DNA of 64,000 nt from Clostridium sp. (GTDB taxonomy: Bacteria; Bacillota_A; Clostridia; Lachnospirales; Lachnospiraceae), in contig JAMPAW010000004.1 of NCBI GenBank assembly GCA_023666975.1, positions 27,345 through 91,344 of the forward strand, in the 5' to 3' direction. This document shows positions 42,328 to 51,744 of the stretch, piece after piece. The number at the start of each line of letters is the position of its first letter. Position 1 is the stretch's first letter. The translations under genes and the position numbers were made by a program. The notes beneath the pieces are model-generated. The model did no database searches, was not told where the DNA came from, and saw only the letters and a list, made by a program, of their open reading frames with translations.

Positions 42328-43269
42328 TTACTCAAACCGACAAAATTCATCAATCGTGCCAAACCGGTAGCCTGCCTCACGAAGATTTATAATCAGCTGG
42401 GGAAGGGCCTTTGTATTGGCACTAGACACATTATGAAGCAATGGCATAGCGCCGGGATGACAATACTTATCAAAATGCTGCAAGACATAATCGGGTGTAG
42501 GCTGGTTATCCACTTCATAATCCAGATATGCCATACTCCAGAAAATGGTGCAATATCCCAGGTCTTCGCATAACTGCAGCGTCCGCTCACTATATTCTCC
42601 CTTGGGCGGGCGGATATAGGGGTCCATGTCATAGCCGGTCGCCTCCTTCATATAAGCCGCGCATCCTTGAATCTCTTCCTTTTGCTTTTCAATAGACAGT
42701 CCAGGCAGACTTGGATGGGTTATGGTATGATTTCCCACAAAATGCCCTTCTTCCTTCATACGGATTACCAGCTCCGGATTATCCCGGATATAGGTCTGGG
42801 TCACGAAAAATACAGCCCTTACATTCTGTTCCTTTAATGTATCCAGAATCTCGGCTGTATATCCGTTCTCATATCCACAGTCAAAGGTCAGGTAAATCAC
42901 ATTGTCCTGCGCCTCATGATTCACATAATATCCATGATATTGACTGATATCAAAATCCTCCTGGCAGCCGGATGGAAGATGCTGGTCATTCCGCTTAAAC
43001 CACCATGCCTCTAGCTGGTTGCTAATCTGGTCGTACTCGTCTATCGGCCGGTCCACTACTTCTGTGGCAGGCGCTGACGGAAGCTCTGATACCGAAGCCT
43101 CCTCCTCCTGTCCTCCCTCTGCTGTACTGTCCTCTGCCAATTGTTCTGTGGCAGACCTGTCCGGTTCATTGGTGTCCACAACCTTAATTGCTTCACAGCC
43201 TGTCATGCCGATGGTCAGAAGTATCAGGCTGATTCCTGTCATGAGTTGATGTATTCTCTTTTTCACCAT
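42328..43269 (-). CDS. PdaA-like polysaccharide deacetylase, lipoprotein
   Basis: The 313-residue protein has a lipoprotein signal peptide with lipobox (TIGMTGC, Cys25), a Thr/Ser/Glu-rich linker to about residue 80, and a NodB domain. NodB motifs are YLTFDCGYENGYTAEIL (the first Asp ligand region), VGNHTITHPSL (His-x3-His) and PYIRPPKGEYSERTL. This matches the PdaA group, which deacetylates N-acetylmuramic acid during muramic-delta-lactam formation in spores. It is probably anchored outside the membrane. The gene lies 17 bases after the membrane protein gene upstream. Confidence 0.88.
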   Translation of the reverse strand: MVKKRIHQLMTGISLILLTIGMTGCEAIKVVDTNEPDRSATEQLAEDSTAEGGQEEEASVSELPSAPATEVVDRPIDEYDQISNQLEAWWFKRNDQHLPSGCQEDFDISQYHGYYVNHEAQDNVIYLTFDCGYENGYTAEILDTLKEQNVRAVFFVTQTYIRDNPELVIRMKEEGHFVGNHTITHPSLPGLSIEKQKEEIQGCAAYMKEATGYDMDPYIRPPKGEYSERTLQLCEDLGYCTIFWSMAYLDYEVDNQPTPDYVLQHFDKYCHPGAMPLLHNVSSANTKALPQLIINLREAGYRFGTIDEFCRFE

Positions 43270-43286
43270 ACCAGTCCCTTCTTCAT

Positions 43287-44129
43287 TTAACTTGAGAAGA
43301 AATTCCGTAAGACCTGTGCCACTACCTCTGCTTCCCGCCCTGCTGCCGCCTCACGTTCCGCCAGCTCCTTCATCTCATACTCCGGTATGTCCTGACAGGC
43401 TTCTTCGGAGGCTCCCGCATCTGACGCACTGTCACGGTCGAGGGGGCGGGATTCTGCCCGCCCTCCTGAGGCTGTCTGGGTTCGGTCCACTCTTCCTTTC
43501 GGCTCTTCTGATACCGTCTCTCCTGAAGAATTGGAAGCCTCTGACAAGACCTCTGTGGTAACAGCAGCCAGCCGCTGGCTTCGGTTCTGACGGTTAACGA
43601 GTGGGCGACCCAGCCGGTTTTTCAGATTATTTTCCAGATAATCCTCAATATTCGCCTGCAGCCGGTCTATGGAATTCTCTATTCGAAATATATTCTCCAG
43701 ACTCAGCAAACATGCACAGGAAATGATGGTAGCAAAGAGAATATTAAATACCACCTCTTCTCCATAGCCCTTATGAATGGTATTAATCACGCCGATTCCT
43801 CCTGCCGCTACAGCAAGCAGCGCCGCTTCTAAGGTCATACCATCCCATATCCGTATGGGTATTCCACACATTCGCAGCTTCATCAGATGCTTGTCCACAA
43901 ATGCCTGTATATTATGTACCTGCAAATCCATATTCAGACTGTTCTCATAATGATTCCGTATGGTTCGTATCTGCCGTTTCGTTGTAGATGCCATCCGCTC
44001 GGATTCCTTCACCAGCCGGTGCAGTTTTCCCTGTAGTAACAGCTTACTTAAAACTCCCCAGATACAAACTCCGGCAATCACATATACAAAAAGGCTCTGC
44101 TCCCCTAACATCATCCATAATTTCTGCAT
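43287..44129 (-). CDS. Membrane protein, unknown, co-transcribed with the deacetylase
   Basis: The 280-residue protein has an N-terminal helix (about residues 14-32), then a charged coiled segment. Two central helices (about 103-120 and 127-146) follow, then a long hydrophilic, Glu/Arg-rich, apparently disordered C-terminus (170-280). No family is recognised. It directly precedes the deacetylase gene, suggesting an envelope or sporulation-related role. Confidence 0.65.
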   Translation of the reverse strand: MQKLWMMLGEQSLFVYVIAGVCIWGVLSKLLLQGKLHRLVKESERMASTTKRQIRTIRNHYENSLNMDLQVHNIQAFVDKHLMKLRMCGIPIRIWDGMTLEAALLAVAAGGIGVINTIHKGYGEEVVFNILFATIISCACLLSLENIFRIENSIDRLQANIEDYLENNLKNRLGRPLVNRQNRSQRLAAVTTEVLSEASNSSGETVSEEPKGRVDRTQTASGGRAESRPLDRDSASDAGASEEACQDIPEYEMKELAEREAAAGREAEVVAQVLRNFFSS

Positions 44130-44425
44130 AATTGTTTCCCCCTATCTTATTATTTACTTCTGAAATTATGCTTGTGCCTGTATTTCAAAATCACAAACAG
44201 GAACAGTCCTGCTGCGCTCAGTTCTGTTCCTGTCTAGTATTGCATTGATTCTCTTTTCATTGCAACTTAAGAAAGTCGACAAATGAAACCATAGAGTGAC
44301 GACATTCTACCCTTATCATCTATATTATATGGTATTCAGAGAACTGATGATTGGATAGTTTTGTATTTGAAGATAGCCTAATAAATGATATTATATACGT
44401 TTAATGTCAGATTGATTAACATTGT
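44130..44425. other. Intergenic region
   Basis: It holds a 10-bp hairpin (ACAGGAACAG at 44197-44206 with its complement at 44224-44233). A promoter-like TTGAAG...TATTAT before the broken toxin-antitoxin remnant may be a relic of its promoter. No gene is supported. Confidence 0.4.
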
Positions 44426-44563
44426 ATGTCAATTGTAGTAAAATATCCAGAACTCAAACCAGAGGTAATGGAAGCCATAGAAGATGCAAAACGTATTAGC
44501 AGAAATCCAGATACAAAACGATATAGTAGTTTTTCAGAAGCCCTGGAGGATATAGATTTATGA
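44426..44563 (+). pseudogene. RelB-like antitoxin remnant (C-terminal part)
   Basis: The 45 codons end with PELKPEVMEAIEDAKRIS...KRYSSFSEALEDIDL, the typical C-terminal toxin-binding end of RelB/DinJ antitoxins. The N-terminal ribbon-helix-helix DNA-binding part is missing. Its stop overlaps the next ATG (TTATGA), as in intact relB-yafQ operons. Confidence 0.7.
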
Positions 44564-44592
44564 AATATGAATTAGTCCTTACCAGCTTCTTG
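44560..44592 (+). pseudogene. YafQ/RelE toxin, first codons only
   Basis: MKYELVLTS matches the beginning of YafQ-type toxins. The sequence then departs and runs into the 3' end of the convergent lipoprotein gene. The toxin is destroyed, and the breakpoint is near 44586. Confidence 0.6.
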
Positions 44593-44603
44593 AGTTCATT
44601 GCC

Positions 44604-45779
44604 TTACTCCGTAAATATTACCTCCTTCTCCTCCACTAAGATAAATTCACCATTTCGGAATACATATATCGATTCATAATGAGTGGTTGCACTGCCCCTG
44701 GAAAAGCCTCTTATTACTTGAGCCTCCTCATCAATATGAGGATTACGGATACCACAAAAGCTCTCATATTCTACATACTGTCTCTGAACCTCATCCCAGT
44801 GATAGCAACGATAAATCGCTGCTTCCTGATTACCAATGGTGTCCTGGAACAGCAGCAGATCCGGTTCCCCGTCAAAATCCGCATCCCCCTCGTCAATCAG
44901 ATTACGCCCATAGTAACCTTGATATGGAAATTCAGCATCTTTTTGTTGAAGCCGCTGCACCTCTTCTCCAGAGCTTTTATCCAATACAACCAAATCATAT
45001 AGCCACCAGGAGCTGGAAGCTTCATTATCCCAATACTCAATTACAACAAAGTCTGTCAACGTACCCTCTATCCGGTACTGCTCAAAATATTGATACTCCT
45101 TCCTATCCTGCAGCTCCAAAAAGGCCTCATCCTTTCTCCAGTCATCATCCGGATAGATATACCGAAGCTTCCTGCCTCTGGCATACTGCTCTGCTAAAGA
45201 AGCCCTGGAGCAGCAAATGATAATATCATTTAACGCCTTCCATTCCCTCTCCTGATATAGCCAATAAAATGCTTCTTCCGCAATCTCCGTTACACTATCC
45301 GGAACCTCAAGCTTTCTCACCCACCGATTGAGGATATGGTCTTCTATAGTTGTAATCCCTTCCGGTAAGGAAACCACGACCCTGGGAGCATACCCGCTTT
45401 CAAAGGCCTCCTCATCCGCAAAGCAGCCCTCACCGATTACGGTTACCTTCTTACCATCCAGCTCTGCCGGCACCTCCAGTACAGCTCCCTGAGGACAAGG
45501 CCTTCCCGGCTGGTATGCAACAAGCCGAAGGGTACCATCCTCTAATTCTTCATATATGTAATCGGAAGAAGATAGGGGTTCTTCTGTCAGAGCCTGCATG
45601 GACTGTACTTCTGCGTCAAAAGCAGATTCCGATGCATTCCCTTCTTCCGAGCTTATCGCTGCATCAGACTGACAGGCAGAAAGCAAAGAAAGCATTGCTA
45701 TAAAAATTATGCCTGCTGTCATTTGGTATAATAATCGCTCTATGTGGTGGTTTTCACTAAGCTTTTCTATTCTTTTCAT
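44604..45779 (-). CDS. Lipoprotein with leucine-rich-repeat-like region
   Basis: The 391-residue protein has a signal peptide with lipobox SLLSAC (Cys36) and an acidic linker. A BspA-type leucine-rich region follows at about residues 95-175 (VTVIGEGCFADEEAF, SLPEGITTIEDHI, LEVPDSVTEIAEEAF). The beta-rich C-terminal half contains GDADFDGEPDLLLFQD, a calcium-binding FG-GAP-like loop. It is surface anchored, with unknown binding partners. The ATG at 45779 has AAAGGGAA upstream. An in-frame ATG at 45827 lacks a ribosome site. Confidence 0.75.
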   Translation of the reverse strand: MKRIEKLSENHHIERLLYQMTAGIIFIAMLSLLSACQSDAAISSEEGNASESAFDAEVQSMQALTEEPLSSSDYIYEELEDGTLRLVAYQPGRPCPQGAVLEVPAELDGKKVTVIGEGCFADEEAFESGYAPRVVVSLPEGITTIEDHILNRWVRKLEVPDSVTEIAEEAFYWLYQEREWKALNDIIICCSRASLAEQYARGRKLRYIYPDDDWRKDEAFLELQDRKEYQYFEQYRIEGTLTDFVVIEYWDNEASSSWWLYDLVVLDKSSGEEVQRLQQKDAEFPYQGYYGRNLIDEGDADFDGEPDLLLFQDTIGNQEAAIYRCYHWDEVQRQYVEYESFCGIRNPHIDEEAQVIRGFSRGSATTHYESIYVFRNGEFILVEEKEVIFTE

Positions 45780-45874
45780 GACTTTATTCCCTTTCTTTAT
45801 CGCTGTATTCTGCATTTTGAATATCACCTATGTTTTCCAGACATTAGGAAAATTGGTTCGACTTCTTCAAATAC

Positions 45875-47197
45875 TCAATTCCCCAAAATGGAAGTATATG
45901 CCCGCACCTTCTCATAAATCCGTTCCGGCTCTTCTCCCACATAAAACTGCCCGTCCTCATACAGAATCCTTCCGGCAATCATAGTCAGCTTCACATTCTG
46001 CTTAGAACCGCTGTAGACCAGATTCTTAATGATATTATGCTCCGGCTGCATGTTTGGCTGGTGAAGGTCAATGACAATCAAATCCGCCTGCTTTTCCTCT
46101 GCGATGCAGTCACAGTCTGTCAGTCCCATTGCCCTTGCGCCTCCCACCGTCCCCATCTGCAATACCTGTTCTGCCGGACAGGCGGAAGCATCCGCTTCCC
46201 GAAGCTTGGCAAGTGCCGTCACTAAGAACATTTCCCGAAACATGTCCAGACAATTATTGCTTGCCGGGCCATCAGTACCGATGGCAAGCGGAATACCCTT
46301 TTCCTGCATGGAAATAATCGGTGCGATGCCGCTTGCCAGCTTGGCATTGCTGGCTGGATTGGTCACAGCATAAATCCCCCGCTCCTTTAAGATATCCATA
46401 TCCCGGTCCGATACGTGAACGCAATGAAAGCCACCACCGCCATAGTTCCATATGCCAAGGTCTGACAGTAGTTCTACGGGACTTTTCCCATATCGTTGCC
46501 AGCACTGCTCCACTTCCTGCTTTGTCTCGGACAAATGCGTATAGACCGGTGCCTGAAGCTGATTTGCCAACGCCGCCAAATCCCTTAATAATGGTTCCGA
46601 GGTCGTATACTCTGCGTGAAATCCCAGCTGATACCGAATCAACGGATGGTACTGATTATATCTTTGATAAAAGCCTTCCAGCTCCGAAACAGTATCCTTA
46701 AAATCATTTAAAGTGCCGCATAGTACCGTCCGGAATCCCATGTCAACATTTGCATTTGCATTGGCCTCCGGCTCCACATACATATCAAAGCTGGCGGTGA
46801 TTCCACTGGTCAGATATTCCAGTACCGCCAGCCGGGTAAAATGATAAATCATATCTGGCGTCAGCTTCGCTTCCATGGGAAATACCTGTTGATGCAGCCA
46901 TTCCTGCAAGGGCAGGTCATCCGCATAGGAGCGCAGAAAGGTCATAGGCGAGTGCGTATGCGCATTCTTAAAGCCGGGCATTAACAGATTCCCTTTTAAA
47001 TCTATCTCCCGCTCAAAGCTGCCGTCAAAATCCGAAAACCGAATATCCGCTTTCTTTAAGCCCCCTTTCTCATCTGCCCCGAAAGGCTTCGGTCCCACAT
47101 AAACAATCTGAGTTCCATTTACCCATACCTCATAGTCTTCATGAATCTCCATTTCCCGATTCATGGTAAGCACCTTGCCATTATAAAAACGTATCAT
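45875..47197 (-). CDS. S-adenosylhomocysteine / methylthioadenosine deaminase
   Basis: The 440-residue amidohydrolase has metal ligands in FKNAHTHSPM near residue 77, GFHAEYTTSE near 205, the His region GGGFHCVHVSD near 260 and the catalytic Asp in IGTDGPASNN near 300. Sequence order fits the MtaD/SsnA-like group, which deaminates SAH, MTA or adenosine to the inosyl form. With mtnN and luxS encoded 2.4 kb upstream, a role in recycling SAM by-products is plausible. Guanine-type substrates are an alternative. Confidence 0.82.
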   Translation of the reverse strand: MIRFYNGKVLTMNREMEIHEDYEVWVNGTQIVYVGPKPFGADEKGGLKKADIRFSDFDGSFEREIDLKGNLLMPGFKNAHTHSPMTFLRSYADDLPLQEWLHQQVFPMEAKLTPDMIYHFTRLAVLEYLTSGITASFDMYVEPEANANANVDMGFRTVLCGTLNDFKDTVSELEGFYQRYNQYHPLIRYQLGFHAEYTTSEPLLRDLAALANQLQAPVYTHLSETKQEVEQCWQRYGKSPVELLSDLGIWNYGGGGFHCVHVSDRDMDILKERGIYAVTNPASNAKLASGIAPIISMQEKGIPLAIGTDGPASNNCLDMFREMFLVTALAKLREADASACPAEQVLQMGTVGGARAMGLTDCDCIAEEKQADLIVIDLHQPNMQPEHNIIKNLVYSGSKQNVKLTMIAGRILYEDGQFYVGEEPERIYEKVRAYTSILGN

Positions 47198-47226
47198 AGC
47201 ATTACCCCCTGATTCCCATATATGCT

Positions 47227-48789
47227 TTATTCATCCTCTGAAAAAACAATCTCCATCCAAATCAGTTCATTTCTGTCCTTTGCGATTGCAGCTGCGTCAA
47301 ACTCCTCTTCTCTTGCCTGAATGGCAGCTGCCAGCTCCGATTCGGAACTAAATGAAACTCCTGCTTCTTCACAGCTCTGAATAAAGCTTTCTATATCCTC
47401 TGCTTTTTCGCAATCCGGAGAATAATCATAGGTATAATAATAGTTTCCATCCACAATACTCATTTGAATGGATAATCCCGCCAATGCATAGGAAGTGTTA
47501 ATATCATGCTCCTCCATCCATGCTGCTTCTGCCTCATGCAAAAGACCAGCTGTAGAATCATCATCGTAATAAGTAAAATTATAGTTCTGAAACCGGATGG
47601 TATATTCCCATATCCTGTGGCTGACGCCTTCCCCATCAAGCAATATATCCATTCCACCATGAAGCCAGGCACCGCCGGAACCATCCTCCCCTAGATAACC
47701 ATACTGGTTCATCCAAACATGTCTCCTGGACCAACTATCAATTCCATAGCAGAGATATAGCTGGTTATCCCGGTACTGGAGGATATAGATTCCCTGAAAA
47801 TAGTCAGCAGACGACCTTCCAAGCCTTAATGCCAATTCCTTTCTGCCATCCCGCCCGCAATCAATATAGGTATACGAAATATCTGTCCCATAGTTCACCC
47901 AAAAGGAGGCTCTTTTTCCGTATTCCTCCACCTCATACCGCCATGGTTCATTATTCAGCCGGTTCAAAATATCATACAAGGTATATTCTTCTCCCTCTGT
48001 GAGACAAGACGCCAGATACTGAATATCATCCGTATAGGTGTCGCTCAAAACTACTCCGCATTCTCCATTCAGGAATGCCTGGTATGCTTCTGTCTCATTC
48101 TGAAATGCAAGAAGCCGCTTTTCTTCACCGGACATACCTTGAAATGCAAGCTCTGCTCTTGGATATTCCAGATATTCCTTCAGGCTGTCCGTCCATTCTT
48201 CCTGGGAAATGTCCTGAAGCCCTTCCCCTTTGTCCATTTCATACCAGTCATTTTCACCAAAAATCGTATTATATTCATCCTCTGTCGTATCATATCGGTG
48301 CATTACCGCCTCTTCCCGGTATTCTCCCCTTATCGGCTTGTAAAACCGATACCATTCACCATACTGCTGTCCCTGATGTCCGCCATAGAAGCTGTAGTAT
48401 CGTATCATGCCGTTCTCAAGAAGTGTAGAATACTTATTCTCGTACATGACAACTGCTTCCCCCTCCTGGTACCGGACTACGGAAAGCCATCCATTCGGTG
48501 CTGTAAGAATCAACTCCCCGACTCCATCCGCATCGATATCCTCTATGGCCCATTTCCCATTTTTATATGGTTCCGTCTCCCCCTTCTGTTCCACATAATC
48601 CTCATAAAATGCCTGCAGCTCTGCATCTATTACAACAGGCTCCTCCGTGGATGGAGCAGATGTGGCCGTCTGATTCTCACTGACAGCTTCCGTCTCTGAT
48701 TCTGTATCCGGACTTGTCCTATTGCTGCATCCCATTAATAAGCATACGCTTAACATGCATACTGTCAGTTTTCCAATTCCATATCTCAT
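47227..48789 (-). CDS. Large lipoprotein, unknown
   Basis: The 520-residue protein has a signal peptide with lipobox LLMGC (Cys21), then a Thr/Ser/Glu-rich linker to about residue 55. Two similar mixed domains each contain an EF-hand-like loop (EDIDADGVGELILTAPNG near 65, YIDCGRDGRKELALRLG near 310), common in cell-surface VCBS/FG-GAP-like repeats. No enzyme motif is seen. AAGGGGAG precedes the ATG. It resembles the smaller lipoprotein at 44604-45779 in style. Confidence 0.7.
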   Translation of the reverse strand: MRYGIGKLTVCMLSVCLLMGCSNRTSPDTESETEAVSENQTATSAPSTEEPVVIDAELQAFYEDYVEQKGETEPYKNGKWAIEDIDADGVGELILTAPNGWLSVVRYQEGEAVVMYENKYSTLLENGMIRYYSFYGGHQGQQYGEWYRFYKPIRGEYREEAVMHRYDTTEDEYNTIFGENDWYEMDKGEGLQDISQEEWTDSLKEYLEYPRAELAFQGMSGEEKRLLAFQNETEAYQAFLNGECGVVLSDTYTDDIQYLASCLTEGEEYTLYDILNRLNNEPWRYEVEEYGKRASFWVNYGTDISYTYIDCGRDGRKELALRLGRSSADYFQGIYILQYRDNQLYLCYGIDSWSRRHVWMNQYGYLGEDGSGGAWLHGGMDILLDGEGVSHRIWEYTIRFQNYNFTYYDDDSTAGLLHEAEAAWMEEHDINTSYALAGLSIQMSIVDGNYYYTYDYSPDCEKAEDIESFIQSCEEAGVSFSSESELAAAIQAREEEFDAAAIAKDRNELIWMEIVFSEDE

Positions 48790-49112
48790 GTTATTCTCCC
48801 CTTATCCTGCCGCGTTTCTATCTTAGAAGATTCTTGTTCTATGTGACATTTAGGACTCTTTATCCTGTCTTTCCAGGCATCATTACTAAATAATTTCACT
48901 CTTTAACCCTATTGTTCATGTAACAATTTATACAGAATGGATTCCATAGGATTCCTTACCTGTAAAAATTATAACAACCTGCACTTCCTTTTACTACTCG
49001 GAATATGAACCAAAAAAAGACCTCCGCCGGAAGTCTTTCTTTGGTGAATCCACCAGTAATTATTACATTTCTGTAACAATTATTTCACTTTTATTATTAT
49101 AACCCATTTTCC
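48790..49112. other. Intergenic region with luxS terminator
   Basis: It carries the luxS terminator (49013-49037) and the untranslated leader of the lipoprotein gene. No further gene or conserved RNA is recognised. Confidence 0.5.
49013..49037 (-). terminator. Terminator of mtnN-luxS
   Basis: On the minus strand AAGAC-T-TCC-GGC-GGA-G-GTCTT is followed by seven or more T residues, 76 bases after the luxS stop. Confidence 0.75.
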
Positions 49113-49592
49113 TTATTCCGGATAAATCAGCCGTTCCTCCGTAATATTCTGCAGCACTTCCTCCAGAAACCGCTTCGCCAGATAATTTGCCATCGGAAGA
49201 TTCATGTCCAGATAATTCCCACAGTCCTTGGCCGCCGCCCCCGGAACTGCATCATGAAAGTCCGCCATAAACTGATAGAGCCTTGTTATCAGTGGAAGAA
49301 TATCCTTCGATTCCAGGTCCCCTGCCAGCAGCAGATAAAAGCCCGTCCGACAACCCATGGGTCCAAAATACAACACCCGCTCTCCATATTCCGCATCATT
49401 CCGCAGGAAGGTCGCTGCCAGATGCTCTATGGTATGTACCTCAGCCGTATTCATCACCGGCTCAAAGTTCGGCCGGGTCATCCGGATATCAAAGGTCGTT
49501 ACCGTTTCCGCACCGATAGTATCCTTTCGGGATACATATACGCCCGGTAATAATTTCAAATGATCGATTGTAAAGCTTGTTATCTTCTCCAT
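49113..49592 (-). CDS. luxS: S-ribosylhomocysteine lyase
   Basis: The 159-residue enzyme has zinc ligands His53 and His57 in EVHTIEHL and Cys123 in AKDCGNYLD, and the catalytic Cys81 in MGCRTGFYL. It cleaves S-ribosylhomocysteine to homocysteine and DPD, the precursor of autoinducer-2. The ATG overlaps the mtnN stop (TAATG), so the two successive pathway steps are translationally coupled. Confidence 0.97.
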   Translation of the reverse strand: MEKITSFTIDHLKLLPGVYVSRKDTIGAETVTTFDIRMTRPNFEPVMNTAEVHTIEHLAATFLRNDAEYGERVLYFGPMGCRTGFYLLLAGDLESKDILPLITRLYQFMADFHDAVPGAAAKDCGNYLDMNLPMANYLAKRFLEEVLQNITEERLIYPE

Positions 49593-50284
49593 TATCCATT
49601 CACCACCATTTCCATAATCAGCTTTACGGAATTCTCAATTGCCATGGCTTCAAATGCCGGATAGTCCATATGGGCGCTGTCGTCCGCCTTGTCAGAAATC
49701 GCCCGGATAATCACAAATGGCACCTGATTCAAATATGCCGCCTGTGCAATCGCAGCTCCTTCCATCTCACAGCAGTACGCCTGGAACTCCTGTAAAATAG
49801 CTTCCTTCCGCTCCTTGCTCGCTACAAATTCATCACCGGTTGCCACTCTGCCCCGAAATACACTTAGGTCCGGAAGCACCTTCTTACAGCTGCGCTCTGC
49901 CAGCTCCGCCAATCGGTTATCCGCCGGAAATGCCAGGGTATCCATCCGGGGAATCTGCCCCATGGGATAACCAAAAGCAAGCGCATCCATATCATGCTGT
50001 ACTGCATCTGTAGAAATCACAATATCTCCGATATTAATCTCCGCCCGCAGGGAACCTGCGATTCCGGTATTCACAATACCGTCTACATGATAGTCATCCG
50101 CCAGAATCTGTGCGCAGATGCCTGCATTTACTTTTCCGATTCCGGAACGAACCACTACCACATCTTTTCCCTGAAGGGTTCCCTGATAGAATTCCATAGA
50201 AGCCTTTTTCTTTACCTGAACCTGCTCCATCTTCGCCTTCAGCTTATCTACTTCCTCGTCCATTGCTCCAATAATCCCTAACAT
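49592..50284 (-). CDS. mtnN: 5'-methylthioadenosine/S-adenosylhomocysteine nucleosidase
   Basis: The 230-residue enzyme has MLGIIGAMDEEVDKLK at the start, GIVNTGIAGSL near 75 and CEMEGAAIAQ near 172 (substrate Glu). RAISDKAD near 195 contains the catalytic Asp. It removes adenine from SAH or MTA and feeds LuxS. The ATG at 50284 is chosen because AAGGAGGAG precedes it. A promoter lies at 50343-50371. Confidence 0.96.
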   Translation of the reverse strand: MLGIIGAMDEEVDKLKAKMEQVQVKKKASMEFYQGTLQGKDVVVVRSGIGKVNAGICAQILADDYHVDGIVNTGIAGSLRAEINIGDIVISTDAVQHDMDALAFGYPMGQIPRMDTLAFPADNRLAELAERSCKKVLPDLSVFRGRVATGDEFVASKERKEAILQEFQAYCCEMEGAAIAQAAYLNQVPFVIIRAISDKADDSAHMDYPAFEAMAIENSVKLIMEMVVNG

Positions 50285-50342
50285 GTTCTCCTCCTTGTAC
50301 TCTGTCTGCTGATACAATATACATCCATGTCTTTATTGATTT

Positions 50343-50371
50343 ATTATAGCAAAAGGAATACTATTTGGAAA
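50343..50371 (-). promoter_or_regulatory. Promoter of mtnN-luxS
   Basis: On the minus strand TATAAT (50343-50348) with TTTCCA 17 bases upstream. It is 60 bases before the mtnN start. Confidence 0.6.
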
Positions 50372-50397
50372 TAATTTTTCTGTTTCGATTGCTTCTT

Positions 50398-51744
50398 TCA
50401 AAGACAATTCGTTTTCTGCTCCAATGCCAGTCCAATCAACCGGTCTGCCTGGTCTGCCATGAATAGCGGAATATTTAGAACATCATCATCTAATTTCAAA
50501 TTGTCCAGAGAAAACCGGACGCGGAGCTTGACCTGTTCTGAAAATAGCTCCTTGAATTTCCTAAGACTTCTGCTAGTCGTGTTGGCCTCGGACTTGACCT
50601 CAACAGGGAAGATATCATTCTCCCGCTGAATCAGGAAATCTACCTCATACGGCGGATTGCTCTGCGTCCAATACCGGGGAGCCACTTCAAACTGGGTAAT
50701 CAATGTCTGCAATACAAAGTTCTCGGTCAGTGCGCCCTTGAATTCAGTAAATAGGCGGTTGCCCTCTCCGAAAGCCGTAGGTGACAGCTGCGCCAGGCGG
50801 CGAAGCAGACCCACATCCACCAGATAAATCTTAAAGGCAGACAGGTCATCATAGGCAGCCACTGGCAGACCGGGTGCAGCGCTGCGATAAATCTTATGCA
50901 CCAGCCTGGTATCCACCAGCCACTGCAAAGCATCCTCATATTCACGGGCGCGGGCGCCTTCTTTAACAGCTTTATAAATAAACTTCTTGTTTTCCCTTGC
51001 TAACTGAGATGGAATGGATTTCCAAATCATCGAGATTTTCGGAAACTCACTGATGTTGGGATGTTTGGCAAAGTCCCGTTCATAGGCACCAATAATTCCA
51101 GACAAGGCCTCCTGCATAGCCGCCACATCTCGTGCCTCTGTCCACATCAAAACAGGCTCCGGCATACCACCAGTGACATAATACATCTTCAATTTCTCAT
51201 AGAGAGGATTGAAAAACGCATCCGGAAGCGGTTCTATAGTATCCACACCTTCCAAATACTGAGCAAGATTCTTGTCACCGTTAGCAAGCAGAAATTCAGA
51301 GAAGGTCATAGGGTCAATCTGCATAAAGTTAACCTTGCCCACCGGGAAGGAGGATGGCTTTGCCAGGGCAATCCCCAGCAGAGAACCGGCACAGGCTACG
51401 TGATACTGTGGCGCATTCTCACAGAAATACTTCATGGAATTGATAACCTTGGGGCAGTCCTGTACCTCGTCGAAGATAATAAGTGTCGTTTCCGGCACAA
51501 TCTTCTGTCCACTGGCCAGCATTAAATTCTGCAGGATGCGGTCTACATCCTTGGTGGTTTCAAAAAACTGCTTATATTCCTCATTTTCATCGAAGTTAAA
51601 GTACGCTGTATTTTCATAATACCGTCTGCCAAACTCCCTGAGAATCCAGGTCTTACCCACTTGGCGTACTCCCTTTAAAATCAGCGGTTTGCGATAGGGT
51701 GAAGCCTTCCAATCCAGCAGCTTATTCAAAATTAATCGTTCCAT
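50398..51744 (-). CDS. AAA+ ATPase with DUF4143
   Basis: The 448-residue protein has an N-terminal AAA+ core (Walker A LKGVRQVGKTWIL near residue 24, Walker B TLIIFDEVQDCP near 88). A C-terminal DUF4143 has the PD-(D/E)XK-like end VDFLIQRENDIFPVEVKSEA near 385-405. Such ATPases are frequent in gut Firmicutes and Bacteroidetes, with no established function. The nuclease-like tail looks intact. The gene stands alone with a hairpin upstream. Confidence 0.85.
   Translation of the reverse strand: MERLILNKLLDWKASPYRKPLILKGVRQVGKTWILREFGRRYYENTAYFNFDENEEYKQFFETTKDVDRILQNLMLASGQKIVPETTLIIFDEVQDCPKVINSMKYFCENAPQYHVACAGSLLGIALAKPSSFPVGKVNFMQIDPMTFSEFLLANGDKNLAQYLEGVDTIEPLPDAFFNPLYEKLKMYYVTGGMPEPVLMWTEARDVAAMQEALSGIIGAYERDFAKHPNISEFPKISMIWKSIPSQLARENKKFIYKAVKEGARAREYEDALQWLVDTRLVHKIYRSAAPGLPVAAYDDLSAFKIYLVDVGLLRRLAQLSPTAFGEGNRLFTEFKGALTENFVLQTLITQFEVAPRYWTQSNPPYEVDFLIQRENDIFPVEVKSEANTTSRSLRKFKELFSEQVKLRVRFSLDNLKLDDDVLNIPLFMADQADRLIGLALEQKTNCL

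Noticed and set aside
49113..49592. luxS as evidence of a quorum-sensing system
   Set aside because: It is coupled to mtnN and needed for SAH recycling. No AI-2 receptor or Lsr-type transporter is in the window.
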